NCBI GenBank assembly: GCA_002897115.2
Contig: BCIH01000001.1
Location: 802,745 to 866,744, forward strand
DNA from: Prototheca cutis
Taxonomy: Eukaryota; Chlorophyta; Trebouxiophyceae; Chlorellales; Chlorellaceae
Length of the DNA stretch: 64,000 nucleotides
Reading direction: 5' to 3'
Position 1 is the first letter of the stretch. Every line of letters begins with the position of its first letter. The notes under the pieces were generated by a model that was not told the DNA's origin, did no database searches, and saw only the letters and a program-made list of their open reading frames with translations. The position numbers and the translations under genes were made by a program. Shown piece after piece: positions 47,558-59,232 of this stretch.

Positions 47558-50500
47558 CTAGCGGTCATTCCCACTTCGCCACTGCATTTCCTGGACTTGG
47601 CCGTCACCCGCCACCAGCTGCTGGACAGCTTCCTCCTTGTCCAGCCAGTCGAGTGCAGACTCTTCCAACAGCAGACCCAGCGCCAGCAGTGCCTGGGGGG
47701 ACAAGCGGTACTGCAGGTCTGGTCGATCAAGATCAGCCAGGGCTGCGCCTCCGGCGGCCTGCATGGTGGTGGCGTCGAGGTATTGCTGCAACTGGGTCCA
47801 GGGGTTGGAAAGTGGATTCTGATTTGGATTGTTTTGGGAATTCCCTTCAATGCAGCGATAACCCAAACATATGTGCACCAAAATGGTAGTCATCACAACA
47901 GGCAGCTGTCCGGTCCTCTCACCTGCACGGCGGCCATGACCTTGAGCATCGCGGGGCGACAGCTGTCCAGCCAGGGCGCTGGTGCGGCATGGGGCTGGTA
48001 CAACCGTGCTCCGCCGTGCCGCATATAAAAATCGGGCACCTTTGCTGCACCAGGTGCGACCGGGTCCCAAGAGCCCATGACGGCCTGAGTAACGGGGCAG
48101 GCCCGCAGTGCCTTGCCGTGACTCTTCCTGCAGAGCCGGCACAGCGAGTACTCGCCGCCTTCCCGCCGCTCTCCCAGCCATGTCAGCCCCAGGCCATGCC
48201 CATGCATGACTCTTACGTCATCCCGGTCCCTGCGAATCATCGTGAAGCGTCCGTGTGTGTCTTTTCAGTGCGTGGGTAGGGGGGAGAAAAGGGTATCTTA
48301 GGCATTATCTCCTCCTGGGGTTTTTCTTGCACCGAGGGGACCATTAGAACATCCCCCCCCCCAAAAAAAATCACAGCAGTCATCCAACCGACGCACTGAG
48401 TCTCTGCCAAAGCGGCAGCCTGAGCGAGTCCCTCCGCGATGCGTGGATCCCGTTGCTGGCCGGGGTCGCGGGCCATGTGCCCCCAGGCCTGGTTGTTCAT
48501 AAAGTTTAGCGCCGCCTCCTCCCGCTCCACCAGGGGCCGGAACATGGCCTCCAGCAGCGGGCGCCGGGCCGCTTCGGTGTCCCGGCCGAATCGTTGTGGC
48601 AACGCCCGCCAGGCAAAGGCCGTCGTCGGACCTGCATGGCATGGGGTGGAGTGGATGGGTGTGAGGGAAGGTGTGGTCTCCGCACGGACAATCTGTGCTT
48701 CATCACGCCGCACCATAAAGGCAGCAGTTTCAAGCACAGTCATCAACGATTTCCCAAGCCCATCTTCCCCCCTCTCAAACAAAGCAAGCCACAAACCTGC
48801 AGTTGGTGGCAGTGTGGGGGGCAGTCTGATCGTCAGCGCGTGACTGCTCTCGTCCAACGCCCGTTCCCGTCGGCGCTTGCCGGCTTTGCTCCACGACACA
48901 ATCTTGCGCTTGCTCAGCGCCACCGCTCGCATGCTGGCTGCACGCCGAGGGGTACAAGGGTTGCATGCACGCGTTGGGGCACGGGGACGATGCTGTCTTG
49001 CGCATGGCACCCCACAGTTACGCCCCGACAGCATTGGCCCCACACCCACAAGGCATAGTTGAACAAGGTTCTGGAGGTCCCCTCCCCCAAAAAAGAAACT
49101 CAGACTGTCGTTCAACCACACTCACCGAGGCGTTGCTTGGGTGTCCTGAGGCTCCAGCCAACGATAGCCCTCTCAGAGTACCCGCTGTCCCTGGCAACCA
49201 CACGCCGCTCGCAAGGCCCTGGCCTGCCCTCATGCTGCGCCGCAGGCTGCAGGATCAGGCGGTTGCATCGTTGAAGAAGACGAATCAGACTCGGTTTCGT
49301 GGTGTAGCATTCAGAATAACAAGTCCACGGCTGGTCATTCCATGGCAACAATGATGCACGCACACTCCGTCACCTTGGGACACAAGGCAAAGTTCCGTCC
49401 CACACGCTCACCAGGCGACACCCTGGGCACTTGCCGCAGCGCTCTGTGACATCAACCCACAGCGGATCGGACTGTCGTCTTTCCTGGCAGGACGCCTGTT
49501 CGTCGAGGAACGCCTTGAACTGTGAACCGGCACGCGTGTGTGCAGGGAGGGGAGGGGTGCTTGTTGGAATCATGGCCACGGTTGATGTCCCCGTGCCATC
49601 ATGGCCATGATTTCATCCCAGCAGGAGATTTGCCTTGGCTGGCAATTGTATTTCTCTTCCCCCCAAACCAGGACATCCCAGGGTCCATCACCAAGGCAAG
49701 CGTATCATGACATGAATGCAAGCCGCTCCTCCCCCTCACCTTTGTCTGGCTGCGGAGGAAGGACACTCTGCCAGCGCCAGACTGACCCCGCCCCGCCAGC
49801 CGCCGTTCGCGGAGTGCCAGTTTGGTGTCATGCCTGTAAGAAAGAATGGAGCGGCACCAGACATCTCTCGGGCAGTGATAGGGCTCACCTAGCGCGCGCG
49901 CGCACACACACACGTATGAATGTGTGGGTGTGTGGAAGAGGTCTAGCCCGCTCCCTTTCCTTGTCTGCACCGCTCCTACCTGATGTGGGCTACAAGATCA
50001 AAGACCTCTGGGCCGTAGAGTCGTGGCTGCGAAGAAAGGTTGTCGCCCTCGTNGGGCTCGGCCATCCCGGCCGCAACCATCACCCGGTGCACTGCCTCCT
50101 CAGCCGCGGTCCGGTCAGGAAAGTGCGCGGACAGAAGGCAGGGCCGGCCCTCTGTACGCGTGAATGGTGTGGTGATGATGGGACCAAAGCGGGGGGAGGG
50201 GGTGACTGTCTTACTTGCCGTCAACATGTTTGGCCGTTGCAGTGTATTCTCCTCCCTAAATCCCATGCATCTCCAATTCCAGCATGTCCTCGTCAGCAAA
50301 TAAGATAAGTAATCAACAGTCACACATAGCACGTGTTTAAAAATTGGACTCACCGATTCGGACCACGCCCACCCATGCCTCTTTCTTCATCGTCGATTCG
50401 TACACCTGAGGATTGCGAAAGTGGAAGTGGCGCTGGCATTTGGTCTAGCAGCAAGACCGGATGCCAACACAGGCAGGTGCAATGCAATGTCTGGGGGAGG

Positions 50501-51017
50501 TTGTGCATCCATTTCACCCGAGGACAGGGGAGAAAGCCACCTGCAGCCATCCCGCCCGGTGATCCTTTGATCACCCACACACCTCAAACGGCGGCCTGGG
50601 CTCCCTGCTATCAACACTGCTCGCCTCCAGGTCGATGCTGGACTCGTCCTCGCTCTCCAGGTTCAGGCGCTCCAGCTGGCTGGGTATCGAAGCGCCACGG
50701 TGGCGCTGAGGATGCAGGCTCTGCCCCGCCGATGGGCGGCCTTGGTCTTCGCTCTCTTCCTCCTCCACAGAGCTCCACGATCCCGCACCGTCGCTGTCAC
50801 TGTACTCATCGCCGCTGTAGCTGGAGCTGGAGGTAGGCTCCACTGCCTCTCCCTCGCTGGTCCAGCCGGTTTTCCTGCTGCCCGGCTGGGTGGTGGCCCC
50901 TGTCCCCCCGCTGCCAGAGTCATCGCCGCTCGATGACCCGGATTCCATGCTCTCATCGCCATCACCCGTGTGCGTTGAATGCGAGGCGCTGTCGCTGTCC
51001 TCGCTTGCGGAACGCAT
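47558..51017 (-). CDS. orphan protein with acidic N-terminus and cysteine clusters
   Basis: Ten exons, all phase-consistent: 50583-51017, 50354-50405, 49980-50205, 49740-49833, 49412-49519, 49126-49246, 48797-48937, 48397-48631, 47923-48229 and 47558-47818, 659 residues. Residues 1-145 are Ser/Asp/Glu-rich and disordered. A segment at about 150-240 (KKEAWVGVVRIG, then LLSAHFPDRTAAEEAVHRVM) faintly recalls an AP2-type DNA-binding fold: a Trp-containing strand followed by an amphipathic EEA helix. Cysteine groups occur near residue 295 (ERCGKCPGCRL) and near 505 (YSLCRLCRKSH), possibly metal-binding. A basic helix KAGKRRRERALDES could be a nuclear signal. No known family is recognised, and a nuclear regulatory role is inference. 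N at 50053 is in exon 3. Confidence 0.66.
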
Positions 51018-51400
51018 CGACGAGCCTCACAGGAGATGCGCCGGGGCTGGAAATAATCCATGCATGGGCACGCGCACCGGCCCGGCGCAATCTCGAGCAC
51101 TGCTCGAGCACATCTTCGCCACAGTATTTGTTTTTCAATTATTCGGCACAGAACGAGCTCTGCATGACTGCCATTTGGCCAACACAAGAGGAGCATTCTT
51201 CATTCTTCATCATTGGTTGCGCTCGCCGTGGAGAAGTTTTGAATGTGTCGATGGGCGAGTGTGCAAAATGCGATCTGGCAGCCCGAAGGGGCCATCCAAA
51301 TGAGCACTCGGCAGCACAGACAGAACATGAATCAAGACTATTGTTGTACTAACGATCATGTGTAGAGGATCATGATGAAAGGGCCACATGGTGGTCGAGC
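51018..51400. promoter_or_regulatory. divergent promoter between orphan gene and RAD51C
   Basis: 383 bases between opposed start codons. No clear motif is assigned. Confidence 0.5.
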
Positions 51401-52549
51401 ATGGAGGTGAGCTCCCTCCCGATACCCCCGACCCTGCGGTCGGCGGTGCTCGCTGCGGGTTACAGAACGGTGGGTGCTCTGGCCCAGGAGAACCCTGTCA
51501 AGCTGGCTGCAAGTGCGATGGGAATGTTGAGGGGGTGTTGTGGTGGTCGATGGACACGCTGAGGGCACGGCATTCGAGAGCATAGCAGGCATGTCACGGG
51601 ACAAGGTGTTTGGGTGCCCTGGTCACCATGCCTTCCTCGCAGTCATGAGGGTCTTCATGATGAGCTTCTGAACGTCATGCCAGTGCATTTACATACATGC
51701 GATGCACTGAAAGGATTGTCGAGATCTCTCAAGGTCTTCACCTGATCTTCCGCAAACCTCCACACCTCAACCCTCCCCCCCCAAAAAACACACAAGCACT
51801 GGCTTTGGACGCCACCACAGTGGAGCGGCTGCGGGCCACTGCCCAATCCCGTGCAGCTGGCGGTCCAGCACTGGCCGGAGCGCGGTCAGCTCGGACGCTG
51901 CTGGACCGGGAACGTGCCGCGGGTCGTGTGATCACCTTTTGTGCCGCGTTGGATACCGTGCTGGGTGGTGGGGTGCCACTGGGCCAAGTCACCGAGCTCT
52001 GTGGTGGCCCGGGCGTGGGCAAGACCCAGCTTTGGTAGGTGTGAAGGTCTTGGATTTTCAAGGGGAAAGGAGAGGGGGCAGTTGCGAGTGAAGCCTGGTA
52101 CTCCGTACCACAAACGGCTGGTACCAACCGTTCCACCGCAATCCATACTCTAATCTAAAACCCAAACACAAGCCCACATGCCACCCATACACAGCATGCA
52201 ACTGGCGCTGGATGTGCAAATCCCTGGGGCCTTTGGCGGGTTGGGGGGCCAGGCGCTCTATATCGACACCGAGGCTGGGCTTTGCCCCGACCGGCTGGCC
52301 GGCATGGCCCGGGCGCTGGCCGCCCACCTCGCCCGCGTCGCGAGGACCAAGGGCGATCCGGCCCGTGCTGCTGCTGCTGCTGCAGCTGCAGGGCCAAACC
52401 TTTTAGACGGCATCCACTACTGCCGCGTACACGACCTAGGGACACAGGTGAGCATGCGGTTTTTGCTGGCATGGTTTTGCACTTTCTTGTTTGTTATGTC
52501 AAGGTGTTGGTTGACGGGGGTGCAGGCTTACAACCCGCCCCGCCCCGCG

Positions 52550-52600
<51 letters not shown>

Positions 52601-53185
52601 CGTCAAAAACAGATGGCAGTGATTGATGGTCTGGACGGCATGCTGGCCGCACGGCCCGGTGTTCGGCTGGTTATTTTCGACAGCCTGGCATTCTGCCTGC
52701 GGCAGAGCCACGCCGACCCTGCGACCAGGAGCCGGCAGCTGGCGCGCATCGGCCAGGTCCTCACCTCCGTTGCCACGAGGCACCACGTGGCGGTGAGAGG
52801 ACAGGTGTTCTGCTGTGGGGATTTTCTTGTGTTTTGAAGGGGAAAGGTGTATGGATACATACGATTCCCCGCCAGACAAAGGCTTCTCTGCAGCGAGCAA
52901 AATGCCAGACCACATGACCATCAACAGGTGGTGCTGACCAATCACGTCACGGTGCGGCCAGGCGCGGCGGGCGCTCCGGCACGGTTGGTCCCGGCGCTGG
53001 GAGAGACCTGGGCCCATGCGCCGGCCTCGCGCCTCATGCTGTACTGGGAAGCCGGGGCACGCCGCGCCTTCTTGTTCAAGTCGGCTAGCAGGCCGCCAGC
53101 TTCGGCGGAATTCTGCATCGTCAGCGAAGGCGTCCGTGGCGTGCGGGTAGCTCAGCAACCTGTTGCCAAGCGGCCCCGCGAGTGA
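51401..53185 (+). CDS. RAD51C: RAD51C homologue
   Basis: Exons 51401-51512, 51797-52034, 52195-52447, 52613-52792 and 52928-53185, 346 residues. The N-terminal exon [20 protein letters not shown] aligns with the RAD51C helical domain. The ATPase core has [18 protein letters not shown], Walker [25 protein letters not shown] and Walker [12 protein letters not shown]. The end has VVLTNHVTV and [20 protein letters not shown], and finishes AKRPRE, a possible nuclear signal. RAD51C belongs to the RAD51B-C-D-XRCC2 and RAD51C-XRCC3 complexes that help RAD51 in homologous recombination. Intron 3 is almost filled by a C51 run next to the acceptor. Confidence 0.95.
52549..52599. repeat. C51 run in RAD51C intron 3
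   Basis: Uninterrupted C-run ending 13 bases before the exon 4 acceptor, on the sense strand. Confidence 0.9.
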
Positions 53186-53235
53186 GCTGGCTCTCGCTGG
53201 GTGGTGAGCGCTGTTGTCGCCACCTGGAGCTGGGT

Positions 53236-53236
<1 letters not shown>

Positions 53237-53321
<85 letters not shown>
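53237..53321. repeat. (CT)n followed by C56 in convergent spacer
   Basis: About 14 CT units (53237-53266) run into a C-run to 53321, then a short GC-alternating piece. It lies between the RAD51C stop (53185) and the pseudouridine synthase stop (53467). Nothing else is seen in that 280-base spacer. Confidence 0.9.
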
Positions 53322-53322
<1 letters not shown>

Positions 53323-53466
53323 CTCGCGCGCGCGCGCGCCAAAGTCATGAGAGACTCCTGGCAGGAGGGGATGCCTTCTCTCACCCTGAAGGGGCACACA
53401 GTCGACAAGTGCTGTTGGTTGGCAACTTCCATGATGCTCCCCTAACAGAACTGGCTTCCCAGAGCA

Positions 53467-55874
53467 TCAGCCGTCGGCCTCTGATGGCCACTGTCGGGTC
53501 CACCAAGGCTCGGGTGCCTGACACGCAAACACTAGAGACTCGGGCTGCCCATTCCCCGCCGGGGTTCGGAGCTCGAGCCGGGCGGCCTGAAGCCCAATCG
53601 CCCCTTCAGGCTCGGCCAGTGGGCTGGAGGCCTCCATTGCCGCCCTCGGTGCCTGCACAGGGTGTTCACATTTGTGGGGAGGATATGCATGGAGTGGGTG
53701 CAATGTGATGGGGCGCAGCCATGGCGAGAAAGGATGCATTCTCGGAACGTCGCCGATTGCCCTGTTCTGCGCAATACTGTGCGATGCATACCCCCAGCAT
53801 GCGCGCGTGCATGCATGCAATGAAAGATCAGAGTGACCAGAGGCCAGACCATCACGCCACTGCTGCTGCTTGCTGAAGTGGAAAGTACCCCAATTTTTCA
53901 AGCGCATCGACAGGCAACCAAGCATCCCCCTACAGCCCACCAGCATCCTACCTCGCCGGGTTTCCTGGCCAGTGGCTGGTACATGGTGTCTCCCACGAGG
54001 GGCAGGCCTAGTGCCGCAAACTGCGCCCGGATTTGGTGCGTCCTTCCAGTAATGAGTCGGATGGTGCATTCGTACAGAGGCTGCAGCTGTTGTTTGGGCG
54101 GAGCCGCTACCGTTGGGTCATTAATGCAGTTGGCCGCCTCCCTGCTCTGTCCACTGCAGGCACCTTCTGGCACCAGTGCATCCTCCTGACTGCTGCAGCT
54201 GGGGTCCAAGCGGGGCACGACCTCCAGAATTTCCAGCTGTGACAGGCTGGCTCCTTTGGCAGGTTCATCGAGGGCCACGGTGTGCAGGGGCAGGCCTCGA
54301 ACGCGGGTGCCCACACGGAGATAATGCGTCAGGATCCCTGCAGGAGGATCGGCCGGTGGCTCAATTGACAAGAGGTGAGGTTGGGTCCGTGCTTTGTTGG
54401 TTGGGGCCTCCCTTCCACACACCAGGCAAGAAATGAGTGTGAAGCCAGCCCGTCACGCACATCATCACATACTGCCTTGCCACGCACCGGCTGCCGGGGG
54501 GGGCACAGACTCGTCCAGCGGCCTACAAAGTGCTCGGTAAACCTTGGTGATGGCGCCGGCCTGCTGCGCAATGTGGAAAGAGCGAACCGCGTCCAGAGAC
54601 CGACCGAGTGCCAGCACACCCTCGGTGCAGACGTCCAGTCGGTGGATAATGAGCAGCTCCTCTGGTTCTGGCAAAGGGCTGGAGCTGGGTGCATCCGACG
54701 CATTGCCGGCTGCGCTGTCCTGCCGTGCACGAGACAGGTTAAGCTCCTGGACGGCCTGCCACGTCAACGGTGATGGGAAATTGGAGAGACATTCTGGAAA
54801 AATCCCCCAATTTGATGATGCCAACTGTTCCAATGGACACATTCTGGGAGGACAACATCTTTGCCACCTGGGCGCATGTACAATAGGATTGCAGGATTCC
54901 AGCTGCTCGAAAAACAGAAACCTGTTCGGCTTCCCAGCCTTGTGGCAACAAAAAAATTCCCCACCCACCTCTGTTGCGAGCGATAGAACACACTCCCGGC
55001 GATTATCAACGGTAATGGGCACGGGGACGCCCGGAGGCTTGTTCACGATGATGTAATCTTCTGTCACCTCCAGTACCCGCGATGCCCAGTCCCCTGCACC
55101 AGCCGCAGGAAACCGCTTGGGCTGGAGGTGTGCGCGGATGTAAGACCCCGCTGGGACAGCTGTCTCGGGGGCTGCCCTTCGCGGCACGGACAGCCGTGTC
55201 TGGTGGTGGTGGCTGGGGGGGGCATTTGACAGACGAAACGCTGTCAATTCACCAGATAAGCTCGTCAACACAGCTATGCAAATCGTGTGTGTCCGCAACG
55301 CTGTAGAAAGAAGATATGAATTTGCTGCTTTGACCCCAAGAGGCAAATCCCAAATCTGAAACTCACGTCTCTGCCATGTAGTGCTAACGCTGCCTGCCTG
55401 GCTGGGGAGTCATGGGTGGCACCGGCATGGACTGGCATGCTGGGTGGCACGGGACAGCTGTAGATGGCCCCCAGGGTCAAGAGTCCATGTGCCACGTCCT
55501 GGACAGAAGGGAGTCGGAGGGAGGTCCTGACGCTGCTTGCCTGCGCTCTACTCAGTCCAGCTGTAGGTCCATGTAGCCATGGAAGAATCAAATCCCAATG
55601 TCCATAAACCCCTTATGCCACGAACCGGGGGAAGGCCCAGGGACTCTGTCAGCAGTTCTCCAACTGGGCCCTGCCGGGGTGCCAGGAGGTGCTCCACCCG
55701 GGGCCCCGGATTCCGGTACCCGGCAGGCAGAGGCTCCTGCAGACAACGTCTGATGACGTCGATCTCAGCATCGCTCAACGTGTGGGAGGTGGTCGACATG
55801 CCTGCTGGGCGCAGCGGGCGGGCAAACAGTGGCGCGACCCCGTGGCGGCAGCGCAGAGGCAGCCTAAGGCTCAT
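53467..55874 (-). CDS. RluA-family pseudouridine synthase
   Basis: Six exons: 55626-55874, 55367-55498, 54969-55199, 54488-54755, 53952-54337 and 53467-53652, 483 residues. The catalytic motif is LLIIHRLDVCTEGVLALGRS, with the invariant Asp in HRLD. Also seen: YIIVNKPPGVPV, TKVYRALCRPL, RLITGRTHQIRAQFAALG and LVGDTMYQPLA, plus the end motif IGLQAARLEL. Reaction: isomerisation of uridine to pseudouridine in rRNA or tRNA. The N-terminal residues 1-30 (MSLRLPLRCRHGVAPLFARP) are basic and could be an organelle transit peptide. Which RNA is modified cannot be read from the sequence. A low-complexity insert sits in exon 5. Confidence 0.92.
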
Positions 55875-56246
55875 GGCCCCCACCTAGCCACATGCCTGCG
55901 CAGCGCATTGCGGACGCTCAACAATAACGCACGACGGCCATGTCAACGCAGTGGGCTTGCAAGATCTTGCTTAACGCATGTTGCTCCCCATGCATGCAGG
56001 GATGAAAATGTTCGTGCGACGCCCAACACAGGGGACTTGCTCGCGGGCGGGACTGGAACGAATAGGTCCATGACGGGGCAGGGCACGGCACGTGACGAGG
56101 GGGGGTGTTCCTTTTCCTCTTCCCGAGATCACTCGATCTCTCGTCACCAGCTCTCGTCTTCTCATAGAGTACCTCGCATCTCAATTGTTTTACTTAACGA
56201 AATTCTGGTACATTTGCAGAGACGGTGTTGCCCGGGCGGGCTTGCC
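55875..56246. promoter_or_regulatory. divergent promoter region
   Basis: 372 bases between opposed start codons of the pseudouridine synthase and the HAD protein. An AT-richer patch lies at about 56155-56220. Confidence 0.5.
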
Positions 56247-57603
56247 ATGTCGTCCATTGTGGCACCTACTGCGACTGCGTTCCGGCTCGGCTGTGCAACC
56301 GCTGCCAGGCAGACATGGCAGCCTCGATGGGCTTCACAGGCGAGCTCGATGGTTTGCCAAGGAAGCCGATGCGCCCATGCTCAGCCCCAACCTCCACAGA
56401 CGGACGCCAATGTGGGTGGGGAAGCGGTGCGAGCTCGCCGGCCCCCGTCCCTCCGGGACATTCACCCGGACTTTAAGGCGTTGCTTGTCGACGCCGCGGG
56501 CACCCTGCTCCTTCCTTCCGAGCCTGCTGCAGAGGTGAGCGTGGGTACGACGGTGCTCATTCGGAAACGGCGGCCGTGGTGCAGGAAATGGGACGGGGAA
56601 TTTCAGTATCTGGCAGTCGTGCCAGAGTGCCAGTTGCGGAAGGCCGTTTGACCCAATAGTTTTGGGAAGGGGACCGTACCATGCTGACACGTTCCTTGGA
56701 AACATCGCCCTCCTCTCAGGTGTACCTTCGTTATGCTCGGAAGTACGACGACATCAAGCTGACAGAGGCAGAGGTACTCCAGCGGTTCAGGAGCGCATAC
56801 AACATGCCCTACAAAAAGTCCCTGATCCGATACGTGGGCGATGGCCGGCCATTCTGGTACGGTGACAAGGGAGTGGAGGGTCTTCTTTTGCATGGGAGCA
56901 GGTGAGTCGGGAGGCAGTGCACCTTCCGTCTGACCCACTTCCCCATTCATACTTGACATTATGTGCACAACCAACAACAGGCGGGACATTGTATCGTCGT
57001 CCACGGGCTGCCACGACCCCAATTTTCTGGAAGACGTCTACTCCTACTTTGCACGGGGGGATGCCTGGCGCGTGGCCCCGGGCGCGGTGGAGGTGCTGCA
57101 GCGCGTGCGTGCCCGGGGCATCAAGGTCGCCGTGGTTTCCAATTTCGACACGCGCCTGCGTTGCATCCTGGACGAACTGGGCCTGTCCCACGCCTTTGAT
57201 GCCATCATCATCTCCGCAGAGGTACTGTTTAATTGCTTGTTGGTTCTTGAGATGAGAGGGGCCTGCTTCATGGGGTAGGGACCTTGACACATCTGTTCAA
57301 GAGCAATAAACACATGCTCCCCTACGTTTAGTGCCCTTGGACCCATTGTCTCTCCCCCCCTCCCAACATATACAGGTCGGGGCGGAGAAGCCCAACCCCA
57401 CTATCTTTGAGGCCGCATGCCAGCAGCTGGGCGTCTGGCCCGAAGAGTGCGTGCACGTCGGCGACGACCGGCGGAACGACGTGCTGGGAGCTCGGTCAGC
57501 GGGATGCTACGCCTGGCTCTGGGGCCAGGATGTCGGATCCTTTGACGATGTCGAGATGCGCCTGCTCACCCGCAACTTCATGGACAGCCTGGCCCCACCT
57601 TGA
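56247..57603 (+). CDS. HAD-superfamily hydrolase (HDHD3-like)
   Basis: Exons 56247-56534, 56720-56856, 56981-57221 and 57376-57603, 297 residues. The first 65 residues are Ala/Arg/Ser/Gln-rich, consistent with an organelle transit peptide. Motif I is LLVDAAGTLL (Ala where DxDGT proteins have the second Asp), motif II VAVVSNFDTRL, motif III lysine in GAEKPNPTIF and motif IV VHVGDDRRNDVLGA. The cap region includes RPFW/RDIVSSSTGCHD, which matches plant relatives only with the GTACGG donor at 56857. The missing second Asp of motif I makes phosphatase activity uncertain. The natural substrate is unknown. Confidence 0.9.
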
Positions 57604-57949
57604 CTATGCTGGTCTGTTCTTCAAGGAGGCAAGTGCAAACCAAGGCATCCAAAGGAGAAGCTGTCCAGCCCTATGCGCGTGTCTCAACCTCCTCACCAAT
57701 TTGTTAAAATTCTCTCATACAAAGAGCTGTATATTCTCTTGGTGCCCGCCAGGTGTGGTACCAACCCACTGCTCTCTCCGTTACAAAACCGAATGCTGTG
57801 ATGTATGTACACAATTGGTCCGAGGGAACGAATCACCATTCACTTGCCCCACCGCCGTAGCCGTTGCCTGCGGAGCATATTTCAACAAGAAATTGGGCAG
57901 TGGGACAGTCGCTCAACTGAACCTTCCAATAATGCCAATTGCAAGTTAC
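57604..57949. other. convergent 3' spacer
   Basis: Between the HAD protein stop and the RPA1 stop. Nothing else seen. Confidence 0.55.
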
Positions 57950-59143
57950 CTAACGCCTCCCTCCCCTTCCATGAAAATACAGCTCACCTCCACCATATTG
58001 CGGCTGCTGCCGCTTTGCACCATACACAGGCACATCTGCAGAGTGTTGGGCAGGAGCCAGTGAAATGAATCCAATCGGGCAGGGCAGAGAACACTCCACC
58101 AGCGTCCATGCCGCTGTCCGGTATTGACGACAGCCCTCTTCGTGCCACCGACCTGAGTACGCCCCGTAGCCACCAGCACCACCACCATAACTGCCGCCGC
58201 CACCTCCTGCACCGTACACGTGACCACTGGCGTTGCCGCCATAGGCAGTGCCACCGGCCCGTGGCCCACCGCCACCACCTCCCAAAAAAGCATTCGCCCC
58301 ACCACCTCCGGGCCCTGCCGGCGTCGACTGGCCCTGCGGCACTCGGCTCGGTGCGGTCGGTGGGAAAATGGGCTCGCCACGCTGTAGCTTGGAGATGAGG
58401 TCCCGCGTCGTCCGCGACTCGTCCGCGTAATCCAGCGGCGTGGCGGAGATGAGCGAGATGCGCACCCGCGTCTCGTCGTTGTATGTGTCCTCGGCAATCT
58501 TGAGCTTCATGCAGTACGTCTTGAAATTCGCTTGCTGTGCGTGTGTGTTGGGGGGGGGGGGGGGGGGGGGAGGGAGTGGATAGAGAGGGTGGGTGTGGCC
58601 AAATGGGGCCAGACTCATCCAACCACCATACGCTCCCCCACAAACAATAAAGACAGATCCAGGCCCTGGGAATCACTCATCACCCCATCTATCTCATCAT
58701 ACCTGGATGATGGATCCAAACATGGGGCTGCCCTCCTCCCACAGCTGCCGCAGTTCGCCTGCCGGCACGCCAAGCAGCTCGGGCGCTGCAGTAGCACGGC
58801 ATGCCGGTGTGTGTGTAAGTCGCTTGCCAGCATGGACTCACCATCCCTCTCCTCTCTCCCCCCCCGGACCTCACACCAGCCCTTCAACGTACCGGCTTCG
58901 TTGAAGGCGGTGACCCACAGCTCGCCCGTGTGGTCGGCCAGCTGAAGCGACAGGATATACCGCCAGTCTGGTGTCGCGTTCTGCCCGCACCGCTCGCAGT
59001 AGCTGTGTGCATGCGAGGGAATGGATGGGGGTGTCCTCCCTGCTGGCAAAAACGACAGCACATCACCTGACCACGGCACATTCGGTGAGTCGCCATGCCG
59101 TCCACAGTCCACGCTGTCTCCTCCCCACACACAACCCACGCCG

Positions 59144-59232
<89 letters not shown>

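Noticed and set aside
57950..58618. Treating the RPA1 C-terminal frame as one uninterrupted exon
   Set aside because: A GT donor at 58152 and a CTGCAG acceptor at 58038-58036 remove a segment without the Gly/Tyr composition. Frame is kept either way, so retention is noted only as a possibility.
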